Assembly (NCBI RefSeq): GCF_019904155.1
Contig: NZ_JAHCMB010000128.1
Span: forward strand, 437 to 51,910
Length of the DNA: 51,474 nt
Source of the DNA: Paenibacillus sinensis
GTDB lineage: Bacteria; Bacillota; Bacilli; Paenibacillales; Paenibacillaceae
Direction of reading: 5' to 3'
The notes beneath the pieces are model-generated. The model was not told where the DNA came from and did not search any database. It was given only the letters and a program-made list of their open reading frames with translations. Of the stretch, positions 43,211 through 51,464 are shown piece after piece. Both the position numbers and the translations under genes were made by a program. Every line of letters starts with the position of its first letter. Within the stretch, counting starts at the first letter, position 1.

Positions 43211-44143
43211 ATGCATAAGGCAATCATCACAGGAGCAAATGGATTTATCGGCAGTTCATTAACGAATTATCTTGCGAGCAAGGGAGTAATCGTATTTGCT
43301 GTAGTCAGGAACGAACACTCGAATGTGGATACACTTCTGAAACATGACAATATAAATATGATCTATTGTGATCTTAACCAGGCGGAGCAGCTGGGGTCTT
43401 TGATAGCGGATCGGGATATTGATGTGTTCTATCATCTTGCCTGGACGGGGGCGTCAGGACCGGAAAGGGCAGACTATAAGATTCAGCTGGATAATGTATC
43501 CAACTCCTTGGAGTGCGCCAGGCAATGCAAGCTCATGGGATGTAAAAGATTCATTGCAACAGGTACGATAGGAGAGTTCATGGCAGCGCTGGCACTGCAG
43601 AATAATATCATTTCAGAGCATTTCACCTATGCTATTAGTAAAAAATTTTATCACTCTTTGCTAGACATCTATTGTAACAATCACAGCATTCCTTACACAT
43701 GGTGCACTTTATCCGGTATATACGGGATTGGGGACCGAACATCCAATATTATTAACTATACAATCAAGAAATTATTACTTAAAGAGTTGCCCGAATATAC
43801 GAAAGCGGAGCAATTATTTGATTTCGTATATATTGATGACTGTATCAAATGTTTGTTCGAAGTTGGACTGAAACAAGATGTCAAACCCTACTATTTCGTT
43901 GGCGGCCCTGCTCCGCGACCCTTGCGTGAATTTATTGAAACGGTCAAAAATGTAGTTTCCCCTGATTCCCCGATTGGGTTGGGAAAAAGAAAAGAAGATG
44001 GAATTGTGTACAAGAAAGAATGGTTTACAATGAATGAAACGATCGAACATTTGGGCTTTAAACATGATTACTCATTTGAAGAAGGTGTTAAATTAACTGC
44101 TGAATGGATCAAATCATCGGGCACCTCTAATCGCTTATCTTAA
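43211..44143 (+). CDS. NAD-dependent epimerase/dehydratase
   Basis: 311 residues, extended short-chain dehydrogenase fold. The NAD motif is ITGANGFIGSSL at the N-terminus, and the catalytic Tyr-Lys pair is in YAISKKFYH. FIATGTIGEF supplies the active-site Thr/Ser region and FDFVYIDDCIKC is typical of nucleotide-sugar epimerases. It should change the sugar part of a nucleotide sugar, probably for surface glycan. ATG 43211 is behind GAGGGGGTG. The frame stays open upstream through the repeat at 43049-43111, but no good ribosome binding site serves a longer start. The stop overlaps the convergent AraC gene by four bases. Confidence 0.85.
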   Translation: MHKAIITGANGFIGSSLTNYLASKGVIVFAVVRNEHSNVDTLLKHDNINMIYCDLNQAEQLGSLIADRDIDVFYHLAWTGASGPERADYKIQLDNVSNSLECARQCKLMGCKRFIATGTIGEFMAALALQNNIISEHFTYAISKKFYHSLLDIYCNNHSIPYTWCTLSGIYGIGDRTSNIINYTIKKLLLKELPEYTKAEQLFDFVYIDDCIKCLFEVGLKQDVKPYYFVGGPAPRPLREFIETVKNVVSPDSPIGLGKRKEDGIVYKKEWFTMNETIEHLGFKHDYSFEEGVKLTAEWIKSSGTSNRLS

Positions 44144-44919
44144 GCCTTTAGATGCGAGATATACTCCAAAGCTGTAGTTCCATATACGCGTTTAAAGTGT
44201 TTGTTTAAGTGGGCTAGATCAACAAAACCGCATGCATCTACAGCCGAATAGATATCTTTGCTTTTTTCGATTAACCGTTTGGCATGTTCAATTTTGCTGT
44301 TCAGGAAGTATTGGTAGGGTGAAATTCCGGTGTGAGCCTTGAACATGCGAATAAATTGAAACTTCGACAGACGAAGCTCTTTACACAGCTCATCTAGCTT
44401 AAGCACTTGTTCCAGGTTAGCATGAATCATTTCTTTTGCAGTTCTAATCCGTGCGTTCTCTTTCTTGTTGTCTGTAGAAAAATGGGTTTGGATAAGGGTA
44501 TCTATGAGGGATATGAGCAATTCACTGCACAATGCCTCGTCTTGCTCAGTCAGTATGGCATGGGACAGATTTAGAATTTTTTGTTCAAGTCTGGAATCAT
44601 ATATGATCGGAGTTGAGAACCGCATAATATCCTTTTTCTCCGAAACCTTCAATAACAAATGCGGATCAATATACAGCATAACATAATCAAGTCCGGCCTT
44701 ATCATGCGCCATTCCATCATGTGCCTGTTCCGGATTAAACAGCATAATTCCATTTTGATGAGATAATTGCAGACTGCCATCCAGGTTGTAATGCTGAATA
44801 CCGCGCAATGTTACGCCGATTGCATACTCCTTGTGAGCGTGCTTTTTATATTTGAATTCGGAGATACTTGCCGATAAAGCAGTGATTCCTGCCGATCTTT
44901 TATAGAGAAATTTATCCAC
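44140..44919 (-). CDS. AraC-family regulator linked to a LysE exporter
   Basis: About 259 residues. The N-terminal cupin has HAHKEYAIGVTLRG and NPEQAHDGMAH, typical of the AraC proteins that sit beside LysE/RhtB exporters. The C-terminal domain has LKLDELCKELRLSKFQFIRMF (in parts) and IYSAVDACGFVDLAHLNKHFKRVYG. GTG 44919 lies five bases after AGGAGGTG. It starts 24 bp after the LysE-like gene stop, so both are one transcript and it most likely controls its own operon in response to an amino acid. Confidence 0.85.
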   Translation of the reverse strand: MDKFLYKRSAGITALSASISEFKYKKHAHKEYAIGVTLRGIQHYNLDGSLQLSHQNGIMLFNPEQAHDGMAHDKAGLDYVMLYIDPHLLLKVSEKKDIMRFSTPIIYDSRLEQKILNLSHAILTEQDEALCSELLISLIDTLIQTHFSTDNKKENARIRTAKEMIHANLEQVLKLDELCKELRLSKFQFIRMFKAHTGISPYQYFLNSKIEHAKRLIEKSKDIYSAVDACGFVDLAHLNKHFKRVYGTTALEYISHLKA

Positions 44920-44943
44920 TTGTTCACCTCCTCGCAAGCGTCG

Positions 44944-45519
44944 CTACATCCAGATCATTAAGGCAGCGTAAGCCAAAAATAAGGCCATCATCATATTCAC
45001 AATTTTACTATACTTCTGAAGAAATTCCTTGAAGAGCGTACCGAAAAGAACCCATGTAATAAAAGCCAAAAATCCAATTACCGTTATCGCTGCGATGCTT
45101 ACTGATATATCAGAGAATGAGGTATAGTAGGGCATAATATAACTCGGAATTACTGTCATAGTAAAGAGTATAACCTTCGGGTTTAGAAACTGCATAAGCA
45201 AGCCGGACAAGAAAGTGGTCGTTTGGTTTGCAGCCGGATTTGCTGTATCCGTCTTGTAAATCTGGTAGGCGAGATAGAACATATACAAGCTTCCTATTAC
45301 CTGCATCACCATTAATATTTTGGGCAGGATCGCAACAAGAATCGTATTCAACATAGCTGAAATAACAAGCAGCAAGCCAAAACCAATCGTTGCCCCATAC
45401 GTATATTTCATAACTTTTTTGGCTCCCGAATGATGTACGGTGGACAATATGACGATATTTGTAGGTCCCGGGGTAAAAGTAGCAATCACACAGTAAATTA
45501 AAAAAGATGCAATATTCAT
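44944..45519 (-). CDS. LysE/RhtB-family amino acid exporter
   Basis: 191 residues with six membrane segments. The family motif is TPGPTNIVILS at residues 16-26, then GATIGFGLLL and FLNPKVILFTMTVIP. It exports an amino acid or a related small molecule; which one is unknown. First gene of the pair with the AraC regulator. Given the family's link to amino acid homeostasis, the two-gene unit needs no other partner. Confidence 0.88.
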   Translation of the reverse strand: MNIASFLIYCVIATFTPGPTNIVILSTVHHSGAKKVMKYTYGATIGFGLLLVISAMLNTILVAILPKILMVMQVIGSLYMFYLAYQIYKTDTANPAANQTTTFLSGLLMQFLNPKVILFTMTVIPSYIMPYYTSFSDISVSIAAITVIGFLAFITWVLFGTLFKEFLQKYSKIVNMMMALFLAYAALMIWM

Positions 45520-45594
45520 GAGAATTCTCCTTTCAGGTCCTTCTCATATCCTACAACCCAAGTGAAACGCCATATAGTATATTATTGCAGGAAG

Positions 45595-45657
45595 TCAGCG
45601 GATGGACTTGTTCATCTGCACAAGCCATTAGCTTGCCTGTTCATAGAATATAGCGTC
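45595..45657 (+). repeat. Copy B of the 63-nt repeated leader element
   Basis: Partner of 43049-43111. It lies 45 bp before the start of the first glycosyltransferase-like gene and in frame reads SADGLVHLHKPLACLFIEYSV. CAAGC and GCTTG form a small hairpin; GTTCAT occurs twice. The end holds CATAGAATA. Confidence 0.65.
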
Positions 45658-45702
45658 GCAATCAATCGGAATCGAACCCTTGAACAAGGAGGCTCGTCCA
45701 AT

Positions 45703-46692
45703 ATGATTATAGGAACAGTAGTCAATGCTTCAGGCTTGCCCCAAGCAAGGCTCATGGCGGCTTCTGTTAAGCGGATTATGCCTGAGACAACCGTGGTAGT
45801 CTGCCTGGTGGAGCAGTTCCTGGTAGAGCCGCTGCCGGACATTGACTGGATTTTTACGGCCAAAGAGATTTCGGCTTACATCGGATTCCCCGATTTTGAC
45901 GGGCATATGTTCAAATTCAATTCTCTCCAATGCGCAACGGCGATGAAAGCTCAGCTGACCGCCTATCTGCTCAGAGCCTTCCCGGCGGAGGAGCAGATTG
46001 TGTATCTCGATCCGGAGATGTATGTATTCAAGCCGTTCAGTGAAATATGGGCAATGCTTACCTATTATGATGTTGTGCTCACACCCCACCATCTGGAGCC
46101 CTCCCCTGCCTGGGATTGCTCCCGAGAAATCGGGACGCTGGTAGACGGAACCTATAACAGCGCACTTGTAGGTGTTAGAAACAGCGACGGTGGCCGTTAT
46201 TTTGCAGACTGGTGGGTGAAGATGACTTCAGGGGATTTTCATACACAGCCGAAAGGGCTGTACATCGACCAGCCTTATCTGAATTTCGTCCCCAGCTGCT
46301 TCCATACAGGCATCCTTCGCCATACCGGTTACAACCTGGGCTTCTGGAATCTGCATGAACACTGTAGAGAACTCTACTGGGTAGAAGATCAGTATTATCT
46401 GACTGACTGGACTTCGCTGCGCTGCGCGAACTTCAATAATTTTGCCGGGATGCTCGACAGCTCTATGAACGTCTTCATTCCAGACAACTGGGTCTATGCT
46501 CAAATGTGGAAGAACTACAAGCAGGAGCTGGAAGCATTGCTGTCCTGGCAATCACCGTTCTCATGGAGTTATGACTATTTTGCCAGCGGGGAGAAAATTT
46601 CGGATGAGACCCGATTACGCTACCGGGAGGCTAAAATATACCATGCTATTGAAGCTAATCCCTTCACTCTTTCTAATGAAAGCCAATTCTGA
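45703..46692 (+). CDS. Glycosyltransferase-like protein (GT8-like fold), first of a pair
   Basis: About 330 residues. An N-terminal Rossmann-like strand IIGTVVNASGLPQARLMAAS is followed by VYLDPEMYVFKPF, at the place where GT-A enzymes carry the DxD metal motif (here DPE). GTYNSALVGVRN, FADWW, IDQPYLNFVP and HTGYNLGFWNLHEH complete a pattern shared with the next gene. It should transfer a sugar from a nucleotide donor; acceptor unknown. ATG 45703 follows AAGGAGG by ten bases. The frame is open upstream through the repeat to GTG 45562, but I see no ribosome binding site there. The next gene begins 27 bp after the stop. Confidence 0.7.
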   Translation: MIIGTVVNASGLPQARLMAASVKRIMPETTVVVCLVEQFLVEPLPDIDWIFTAKEISAYIGFPDFDGHMFKFNSLQCATAMKAQLTAYLLRAFPAEEQIVYLDPEMYVFKPFSEIWAMLTYYDVVLTPHHLEPSPAWDCSREIGTLVDGTYNSALVGVRNSDGGRYFADWWVKMTSGDFHTQPKGLYIDQPYLNFVPSCFHTGILRHTGYNLGFWNLHEHCRELYWVEDQYYLTDWTSLRCANFNNFAGMLDSSMNVFIPDNWVYAQMWKNYKQELEALLSWQSPFSWSYDYFASGEKISDETRLRYREAKIYHAIEANPFTLSNESQF

Positions 46693-46719
46693 CTACCGGA
46701 TGAAGAAGGAGGATTCGCC

Positions 46720-47637
46720 ATGATCATCTGCTCGGTGACCTGTGCAGATAATCTGCATGAGGCGAAGGTGATGGCCAGAAGGACCAAAGCTCAAATGCCA
46801 TATGCCCGGGTTATCATCTGTCTTGTGGAGAGGTCGATGCATCCGGCAGCGGTCAACGTTCCCTGGTTCGACGAAGTCATTCTGGCGAAGGATTTAGGAA
46901 TTCCGGACTTTGAAACCAATGTTCTTAAATACAGACTTTACGAGGCGGCAACCTCCGTTAAACCGGCCTTTCTTCATTTCCTGTTTGACCGGTATCCGGA
47001 TGAGCTCAACATCGTATTCATGGATACGGACGTCATCCCTTACGCTCCATTTGATGATCTGCTGTTTGCTCTGGAATATCATAACATCCTGCTGTCGCCT
47101 CATCTTCTGGAGCCCTGCGAAGATCCGTGGAGCTATTTATGGGTAGGCGTTTATAACACCGGCTTCGTGGCGCTGCGGCGGTCGGAGGAAACGATGCAAT
47201 TTCTGGAATGGTGGGAGCAGCGGCTGTACCGCTACGGTTTTTATGAAGCCCCCTATTATTGTGACCAGAAATGGATCGACCTCGCACCGGCTTACTTTAA
47301 CGTTACGGTCTGGAAGCACCCGGGGTACAATGTCGCCTACTGGAATTTGCATGAGTCCGGCCGGAAGATTATTTCGGCACATAACGGGTACTATGGGCTT
47401 GAACAGGATCTCCCATTCGTATGCTTTCACTATTCCGGAATGGGCAAGGCTCTGAAGCATTATATGGAGATGTACATTCCCGATCACGGAAATAGTCTGT
47501 ATGTACTGCTCCGGCTCTTTCAGAAAGAACTGGTCGCTATGGGGCAAGAGGAGCTGTCGCAGCTTCCCTGGAGCTATGACTATCATGCAGATGGCACTCC
47601 TGTCACAGCGGAGGAGAGAAGGAGCTATCGCGGCTAG
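46720..47637 (+). CDS. Glycosyltransferase-like protein (GT8-like fold), second of a pair
   Basis: 305 residues, a paralogue of the preceding protein. Matching blocks are MIICSVTCADNLHEAKVMAR, IVFMDTDVIPYAPFDDLL with a full DTD motif, VYNTGFVALRR, FLEWWEQR, CDQKWIDLAPAYF and HPGYNVAYWNLHESG, and the shared ending PWSYDYHADGTPVTAEER. The intact DTD suggests this copy keeps metal and nucleotide-sugar binding. Start behind AAGGAGG. A terminator follows, so the two form a two-gene operon, probably for surface or spore glycosylation (inference). Confidence 0.72.
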   Translation: MIICSVTCADNLHEAKVMARRTKAQMPYARVIICLVERSMHPAAVNVPWFDEVILAKDLGIPDFETNVLKYRLYEAATSVKPAFLHFLFDRYPDELNIVFMDTDVIPYAPFDDLLFALEYHNILLSPHLLEPCEDPWSYLWVGVYNTGFVALRRSEETMQFLEWWEQRLYRYGFYEAPYYCDQKWIDLAPAYFNVTVWKHPGYNVAYWNLHESGRKIISAHNGYYGLEQDLPFVCFHYSGMGKALKHYMEMYIPDHGNSLYVLLRLFQKELVAMGQEELSQLPWSYDYHADGTPVTAEERRSYRG

Positions 47638-47648
47638 TCTTTGATAAC

Positions 47649-47680
47649 AATCCTGTCCTGCGAGGGGCAGGATTATTTTA
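47649..47680 (+). terminator. Terminator after the glycosyltransferase-like pair
   Basis: AATCCTGTCC pairs with GGGCAGGATT (one G-U), followed by ATTTTAT. Confidence 0.65.
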
Positions 47681-47712
47681 TGCGCTCACGAATATATGAC
47701 TAGACGTATTGG

Positions 47713-48153
47713 ATGTTCAAAATAGTTCCAAGACTGGAGATCGAAGTGATCAATATTGTTGTATTCGTCGTAATAATATTAACCATCCTGATTTTTCTGC
47801 TTTCGATATCAATAAAGCAAAAGAAATTACGGCGAAATCAAAAAATACTCATCGTAATTATCGAATGCATCTTGTTCTTAGCAATTCCATTTTCGGTCAA
47901 CAGTTACTTTCTCAAGTCCTATCCGGAACATTATGAGGCACAATTTATAGATGGTTTACTGAATTACATCATTACATTTTTATCTTTGCCTATTTATGTA
48001 ATTGCATTTATTGGGATCAATAGGTTCTTTAATATTGCTAAGCTTTCCCGGGTTATATATTCAATTCTGCTAATTCTAGCTGCAATAGCAATTCAGGCTG
48101 GAGCAATTTTTATCTTTGATCAACCCTATATTATCGATATTCAGGGTTGGTAG
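47713..48153 (+). CDS. Small membrane protein of unknown function
   Basis: Up to 146 residues with about four hydrophobic segments (residues 13-33, 45-62, 82-102 and 115-135). No family recognised. The ATG at 47713 lacks a clear ribosome binding site; a GTG at 47746, six bases after GGAG, is a credible alternative and would remove 11 residues. Base composition is much more AT-rich than the neighbouring genes. The next gene starts 22 bp after the stop, so the two may be cotranscribed. Confidence 0.55.
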   Translation: MFKIVPRLEIEVINIVVFVVIILTILIFLLSISIKQKKLRRNQKILIVIIECILFLAIPFSVNSYFLKSYPEHYEAQFIDGLLNYIITFLSLPIYVIAFIGINRFFNIAKLSRVIYSILLILAAIAIQAGAIFIFDQPYIIDIQGW

Positions 48154-48175
48154 GCAGAACAGAGGGGTACGGATA

Positions 48176-49399
48176 TTGAGTGCGTTTATTTCAAATATTC
48201 AGGTGTTCATCGGAGCCAAGAATAGCACCGAGCTGCTGGAGGAAGTAGTGCTTGCCATATCAGACAGGATTATTGGAGCAGAATACGAGGAGACGGATGA
48301 TGCCGACTCAGCTAACCGTTCCCTGATTATTAACGTTTCTTCCGACAGATGGATTTCCGTCTACGATCAGAAGCTGGACGAGCAGGATATCAATGATCTG
48401 GACGAGCTTAGCCTAGCCATCTCTGCCCGTGCTGGCGTCCCGGCTGTCGGCTCCATCATTCATGACAGCGACCTGCTGATAATGCGCTTGTATAAAAGTG
48501 GAAAAACGGCCGATACCATGATCAACAATCTGGAATTGTTCAACGCGATGTCAGCGGGCAATCGTCCACGGAAACGGAACGGGCAGCCTTCGAAATGGTC
48601 GGGGGTTTGTGCGCCCGGTGTAAGTGCAACCGCATTAAAGGCGGTATGGGAGCAAGATACGGTCTTCGCAGACGAGGCTATGCTGCTGGCGGCGGAGCTA
48701 CTCGCTATTCCGGTTGAAGCGGCGATGAGAGGTTTTGAGGTTGAACCGGATTCCGGGGAAGGCATGCACCAGGAGGCTCAAGCGAGGGTTTTACATTTTC
48801 GCAGCAGGATGGGCATCTCCGATGTCTTTCAGCGTATCGATGTGCCCAAATTGGCATTCACATTCGGGCATTCCTTCGCCTCGGGAGATGTTGGCATCCC
48901 GTCTATGCTAACATTCGGGTTGACCAATTACGGACAAGCCTTCACCGGCCTCAATGTTCTCATATGGGGGCCGGCTCTTGAGGAGCGGTTGATCGAATTG
49001 GAAAGCCTGGGCATCGTGTTCAGTGCCTCTAATGAAACAGACACGGAGGGGGAGTGGAGCGGCGAGCTGCAGCCGTTCCAGTTTGCAATGGTACAGAGAG
49101 AAACAGGCCAACGAATCCAGATCAACGGATACAAGTATGAGTTTTCGGAAGTCTTTTTTCCACAAGGATATATGCAGGTGCTGTATCCGGAGACGCCAGC
49201 TGAGCATAGCATCTTCAACAAGTGGAAGGAGAAGCTCCAGCTTCCGAACGGTTTGTTCCAGTTGACGTTTAGAGGGATCGGCAAGGGCAAGTCCAATTTC
49301 AATATCGCTTTTGTTCCGGGACAAACCTTGGAAGGCCAACTGGGCATGAATTTGCCGGTATATATTGGAGTCGAGCCGGACAGGGAATTAGATTTCTAG
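48176..49399 (+). CDS. Conserved-looking protein of unknown function
   Basis: About 407 residues from TTG 48176, which follows AGAGGGG by eight bases. No signal peptide or membrane segment. I do not recognise the family. It looks like a two-part protein: residues 1-120 alternate strands and helices (ISVYDQKLDEQDINDLDELS), and residues 220-400 are beta-rich with repeated FxFGHSF and NxGQAFTGLNVLIWGPALEE-like stretches. The shape recalls cytoplasmic proteins found near contact-dependent or immunity loci, but this is only an impression. The small membrane protein gene lies 22 bp upstream. Confidence 0.6.
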   Translation: MSAFISNIQVFIGAKNSTELLEEVVLAISDRIIGAEYEETDDADSANRSLIINVSSDRWISVYDQKLDEQDINDLDELSLAISARAGVPAVGSIIHDSDLLIMRLYKSGKTADTMINNLELFNAMSAGNRPRKRNGQPSKWSGVCAPGVSATALKAVWEQDTVFADEAMLLAAELLAIPVEAAMRGFEVEPDSGEGMHQEAQARVLHFRSRMGISDVFQRIDVPKLAFTFGHSFASGDVGIPSMLTFGLTNYGQAFTGLNVLIWGPALEERLIELESLGIVFSASNETDTEGEWSGELQPFQFAMVQRETGQRIQINGYKYEFSEVFFPQGYMQVLYPETPAEHSIFNKWKEKLQLPNGLFQLTFRGIGKGKSNFNIAFVPGQTLEGQLGMNLPVYIGVEPDRELDF

Positions 49400-49462
49400 G
49401 ATTATGAGATATATGTCTCGATTGTCTTTACCATTCATTTTTGGGACGAAAAACATGTTATT

Positions 49463-49484
49463 ATGGTTCATAAGATTAAACCAT
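49463..49484. promoter_or_regulatory. Inverted repeat upstream of the ArsR-family gene
   Basis: ATGGTT and AACCAT are separated by 10 bp, 20 bp before the start codon. The position fits an operator for autoregulation. Confidence 0.4.
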
Positions 49485-49503
49485 TAAACCGAAAGGGACA
49501 AAG

Positions 49504-49863
49504 ATGAATAAACAAGAACGCTTGCTAAGACTGGCCGAAGAGTTTCGTGAATGCAAAAAAGCGCTAACGGCAATCGGGGATGAGACACGGCAATCCATCA
49601 TCATTGCCCTTATCGAAGGCGAAAGCGGCTGCGAACAGGGAATTCGGGTAGGTGAACTTACCCAAAGAACCCATTTGTCACGGCCTGCTGTATCTCATCA
49701 TCTAAAAGTGTTAAAGGATGCCAACTTGATTGGGTTTAGTCAAGAGGGAACAAAAAATTATTACTATTTGGACATTTTGAATAGCGATATTTTCAAGCTG
49801 AAAAAACTGTTCGATAACATCGACGCATTTATTACGGATTATCAAGAAGGAGAAACAGACTAG
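49504..49863 (+). CDS. ArsR-family winged-helix regulator
   Basis: 119 residues. The winged helix covers most of the protein: ALTAIGDETRQSIIIALIEG, then the recognition region VGELTQRTHLSRPAVSHHLKVLKDANL (in parts) and GTKNYYYLD in the wing. No metal-binding ELCVCDL motif is present, so it is probably not metal-sensing. It is 20 bp from the MBL-fold hydrolase gene and should control that operon. Confidence 0.87.
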   Translation: MNKQERLLRLAEEFRECKKALTAIGDETRQSIIIALIEGESGCEQGIRVGELTQRTHLSRPAVSHHLKVLKDANLIGFSQEGTKNYYYLDILNSDIFKLKKLFDNIDAFITDYQEGETD

Positions 49864-49882
49864 TAAAGTTGAGGTGATTCCA

Positions 49883-50704
49883 ATGTCCGATTCAATAAAG
49901 GTTCACATTCTGCACTGCGGTCAAGTTCAGGTTGATATCGCCGTCCCATTTAGACAACATACATGGAATCCGCTTGCTCCTGCAGGAATCTTTCGCTCAA
50001 GCAAGCATCAGGTTACAATCCCGGTTTCGGCCTATTTGATCGAGCATCCCAAAGGGCTTGTCTTAATTGATACGGGTTGGCATACCGATGTGCGCGGCGA
50101 CCAGATCAAGTATTTGGGAAGAATAGGCCATAGAGTCAGCAAAGCGATTCTTCCAGAAGGACAGGCTGTTCATGAGCAGCTCCTAAGCAAGGGGATCAAA
50201 GCCAAGGATTTGGACTATGTCTTCTTGAGCCATATGGATATCGATCATACTAGCGGCCTTAAGTTAGTGAGTGAAGCAAAACAAATTTTGACCAGCGATC
50301 TGGAATGGCAGGCAGCGTCGAAAGGCGGTCTGCGCTACGTCCGGCATACATGGGCGGGAGTCTCTGTGAACACATTCACAATGCAAGCTTCGGAATATGG
50401 ACCACAGCAAAGAGCTTTTGATTTATTTGGCGATGGTTCCGTTATGTTCATTCATACCCCTGGTCATTCCGTCGGCTTAACTTCAACTCTTGTACAAAGA
50501 AACGGGCAATTTCTGCTGCTGGCAGCCGATACCGGCTACGCTCAAAAATCCTGGGAGAAGATGATTCTTCCCGGATTTACGGTTAGCAAACAACAAGCCA
50601 AGGACTCCTTGCAATGGGTAAAAGAGATGAGCTTAAGGCCGGACTGCCAGGACGTTATCGCCAATCATGACCCCGACGTTAAGCCGCATTTGATTGAAGT
50701 ATAA
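49883..50704 (+). CDS. Metallo-beta-lactamase-fold hydrolase, lactonase-like
   Basis: About 273 residues. The domain has VLIDTGWHTD, the metal motif SHMDIDHTSG, FIHTPGHSVGLTS, AADTGYAQ and the late NHDPD. The first motif reads HxDxDH rather than HxHxDH, a variation that occurs in some groups of this fold. The layout recalls N-acylhomoserine lactonases, but substrate assignment from sequence is not safe. ATG 49883 is six bases after GAGGTG. It lies between an ArsR-type regulator and an SDR gene in one operon. Confidence 0.8.
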   Translation: MSDSIKVHILHCGQVQVDIAVPFRQHTWNPLAPAGIFRSSKHQVTIPVSAYLIEHPKGLVLIDTGWHTDVRGDQIKYLGRIGHRVSKAILPEGQAVHEQLLSKGIKAKDLDYVFLSHMDIDHTSGLKLVSEAKQILTSDLEWQAASKGGLRYVRHTWAGVSVNTFTMQASEYGPQQRAFDLFGDGSVMFIHTPGHSVGLTSTLVQRNGQFLLLAADTGYAQKSWEKMILPGFTVSKQQAKDSLQWVKEMSLRPDCQDVIANHDPDVKPHLIEV

Positions 50705-50726
50705 ATTCAAGGAGGAGGATGGCGGA

Positions 50727-51323
50727 ATGAAGACTGTTATTTTGCTTGGTGGCAGTGGATATATCGGAACTCATTTAGCCAAACAATGGTTATCTGTTGA
50801 TTCTAATGTTCGGATAATCAGTTTGTCCCGCAGTGGCCGGCCTCATAAATCGATGACAAGTCCTGCCGATGAAAGACGGGTCGAATGGATAGCTGCGGAC
50901 CTATTCAATGTGGATTCCTATATATCGAAATTGCCCGAACACGCGGACGCAATCGTTGATTTAGTCGGGACCGCAACTGCGAAAAGTGATGAGGAATTTG
51001 TGAGATTGAACGTCGGGCCTGTGAACATTATGGTCGAGCTTATGAACAGGATGCATATTCAGGCAGGATGCTATATATCAGGACGTATGGGGATGCCTTT
51101 CAAGAACAAGCCCTTTATTGCAACCAAACAAGAAGGTGAAGCTATTGCAAAAGCAAGTGGAAAAGATATCGGTATTATAAAACCAAGCCTGGTATATGGA
51201 GACCGTCCTGACGCGGTATTAATGGTTCCATTTGTGAAGGCGATGGGATTGTTCAATAGAGAATTAAAGCCTGTAAGAGTCGAACAACTCTCAAATGAAA
51301 TTATTCAAATATGCAGTAACTGA
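50727..51323 (+). CDS. NAD(P)-binding SDR-like protein
   Basis: 198 residues, atypical short-chain dehydrogenase with VILLGGSGYIGTHLAKQW as the dinucleotide motif and VDLVGTAT in the middle. It lacks a clear YxxxK pair and so probably acts as an NAD(P)H-dependent reductase of the NmrA/complex I subunit type or as a sensor. ATG 50727 follows GGAGGAGG by eight bases. It is the third gene of the ArsR operon, ending at a strong terminator. Confidence 0.75.
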   Translation: MKTVILLGGSGYIGTHLAKQWLSVDSNVRIISLSRSGRPHKSMTSPADERRVEWIAADLFNVDSYISKLPEHADAIVDLVGTATAKSDEEFVRLNVGPVNIMVELMNRMHIQAGCYISGRMGMPFKNKPFIATKQEGEAIAKASGKDIGIIKPSLVYGDRPDAVLMVPFVKAMGLFNRELKPVRVEQLSNEIIQICSN

Positions 51324-51353
51324 TCAGAACGGATATTTTGGCTGTTGCAGCAC

Positions 51354-51413
51354 AAAAACACCCCTTATAGCAGACATTGGAAAAACCAATGAAAGCTGTA
51401 AGGGGTGTTTTTT
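51354..51413 (+). terminator. Strong terminator after the SDR gene
   Basis: AAAAACACCCCTTATAGC pairs with GCTGTAAGGGGTGTTTTTT, with an inner CATTGG/CCAATG hairpin, followed by T-rich sequence. Confidence 0.8.
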
Positions 51414-51435
51414 ATATAAAAAAAGAAAAGTTTCT

Positions 51436-51464
51436 TTGACAACAGAAGGAGTAAGTAATATATT
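51436..51464 (+). promoter_or_regulatory. Consensus promoter for a gene beyond the window
   Basis: A perfect TTGACA (51436-51441) and TATATT (51459-51464) are exactly 17 bp apart. The transcript would run off the right edge. Confidence 0.7.

Noticed and set aside
43090..45654. SigK or SigE promoters in the repeated element
   Set aside because: CATAnnnTA is present in both copies, but the AC that could be a -35 is about 20 bp away, too far for the usual 16-17 bp.
45562..45702. 47-residue N-terminal extension of the first glycosyltransferase-like protein
   Set aside because: AAGGAGG sits before ATG 45703, while no ribosome binding site is seen at GTG 45562.
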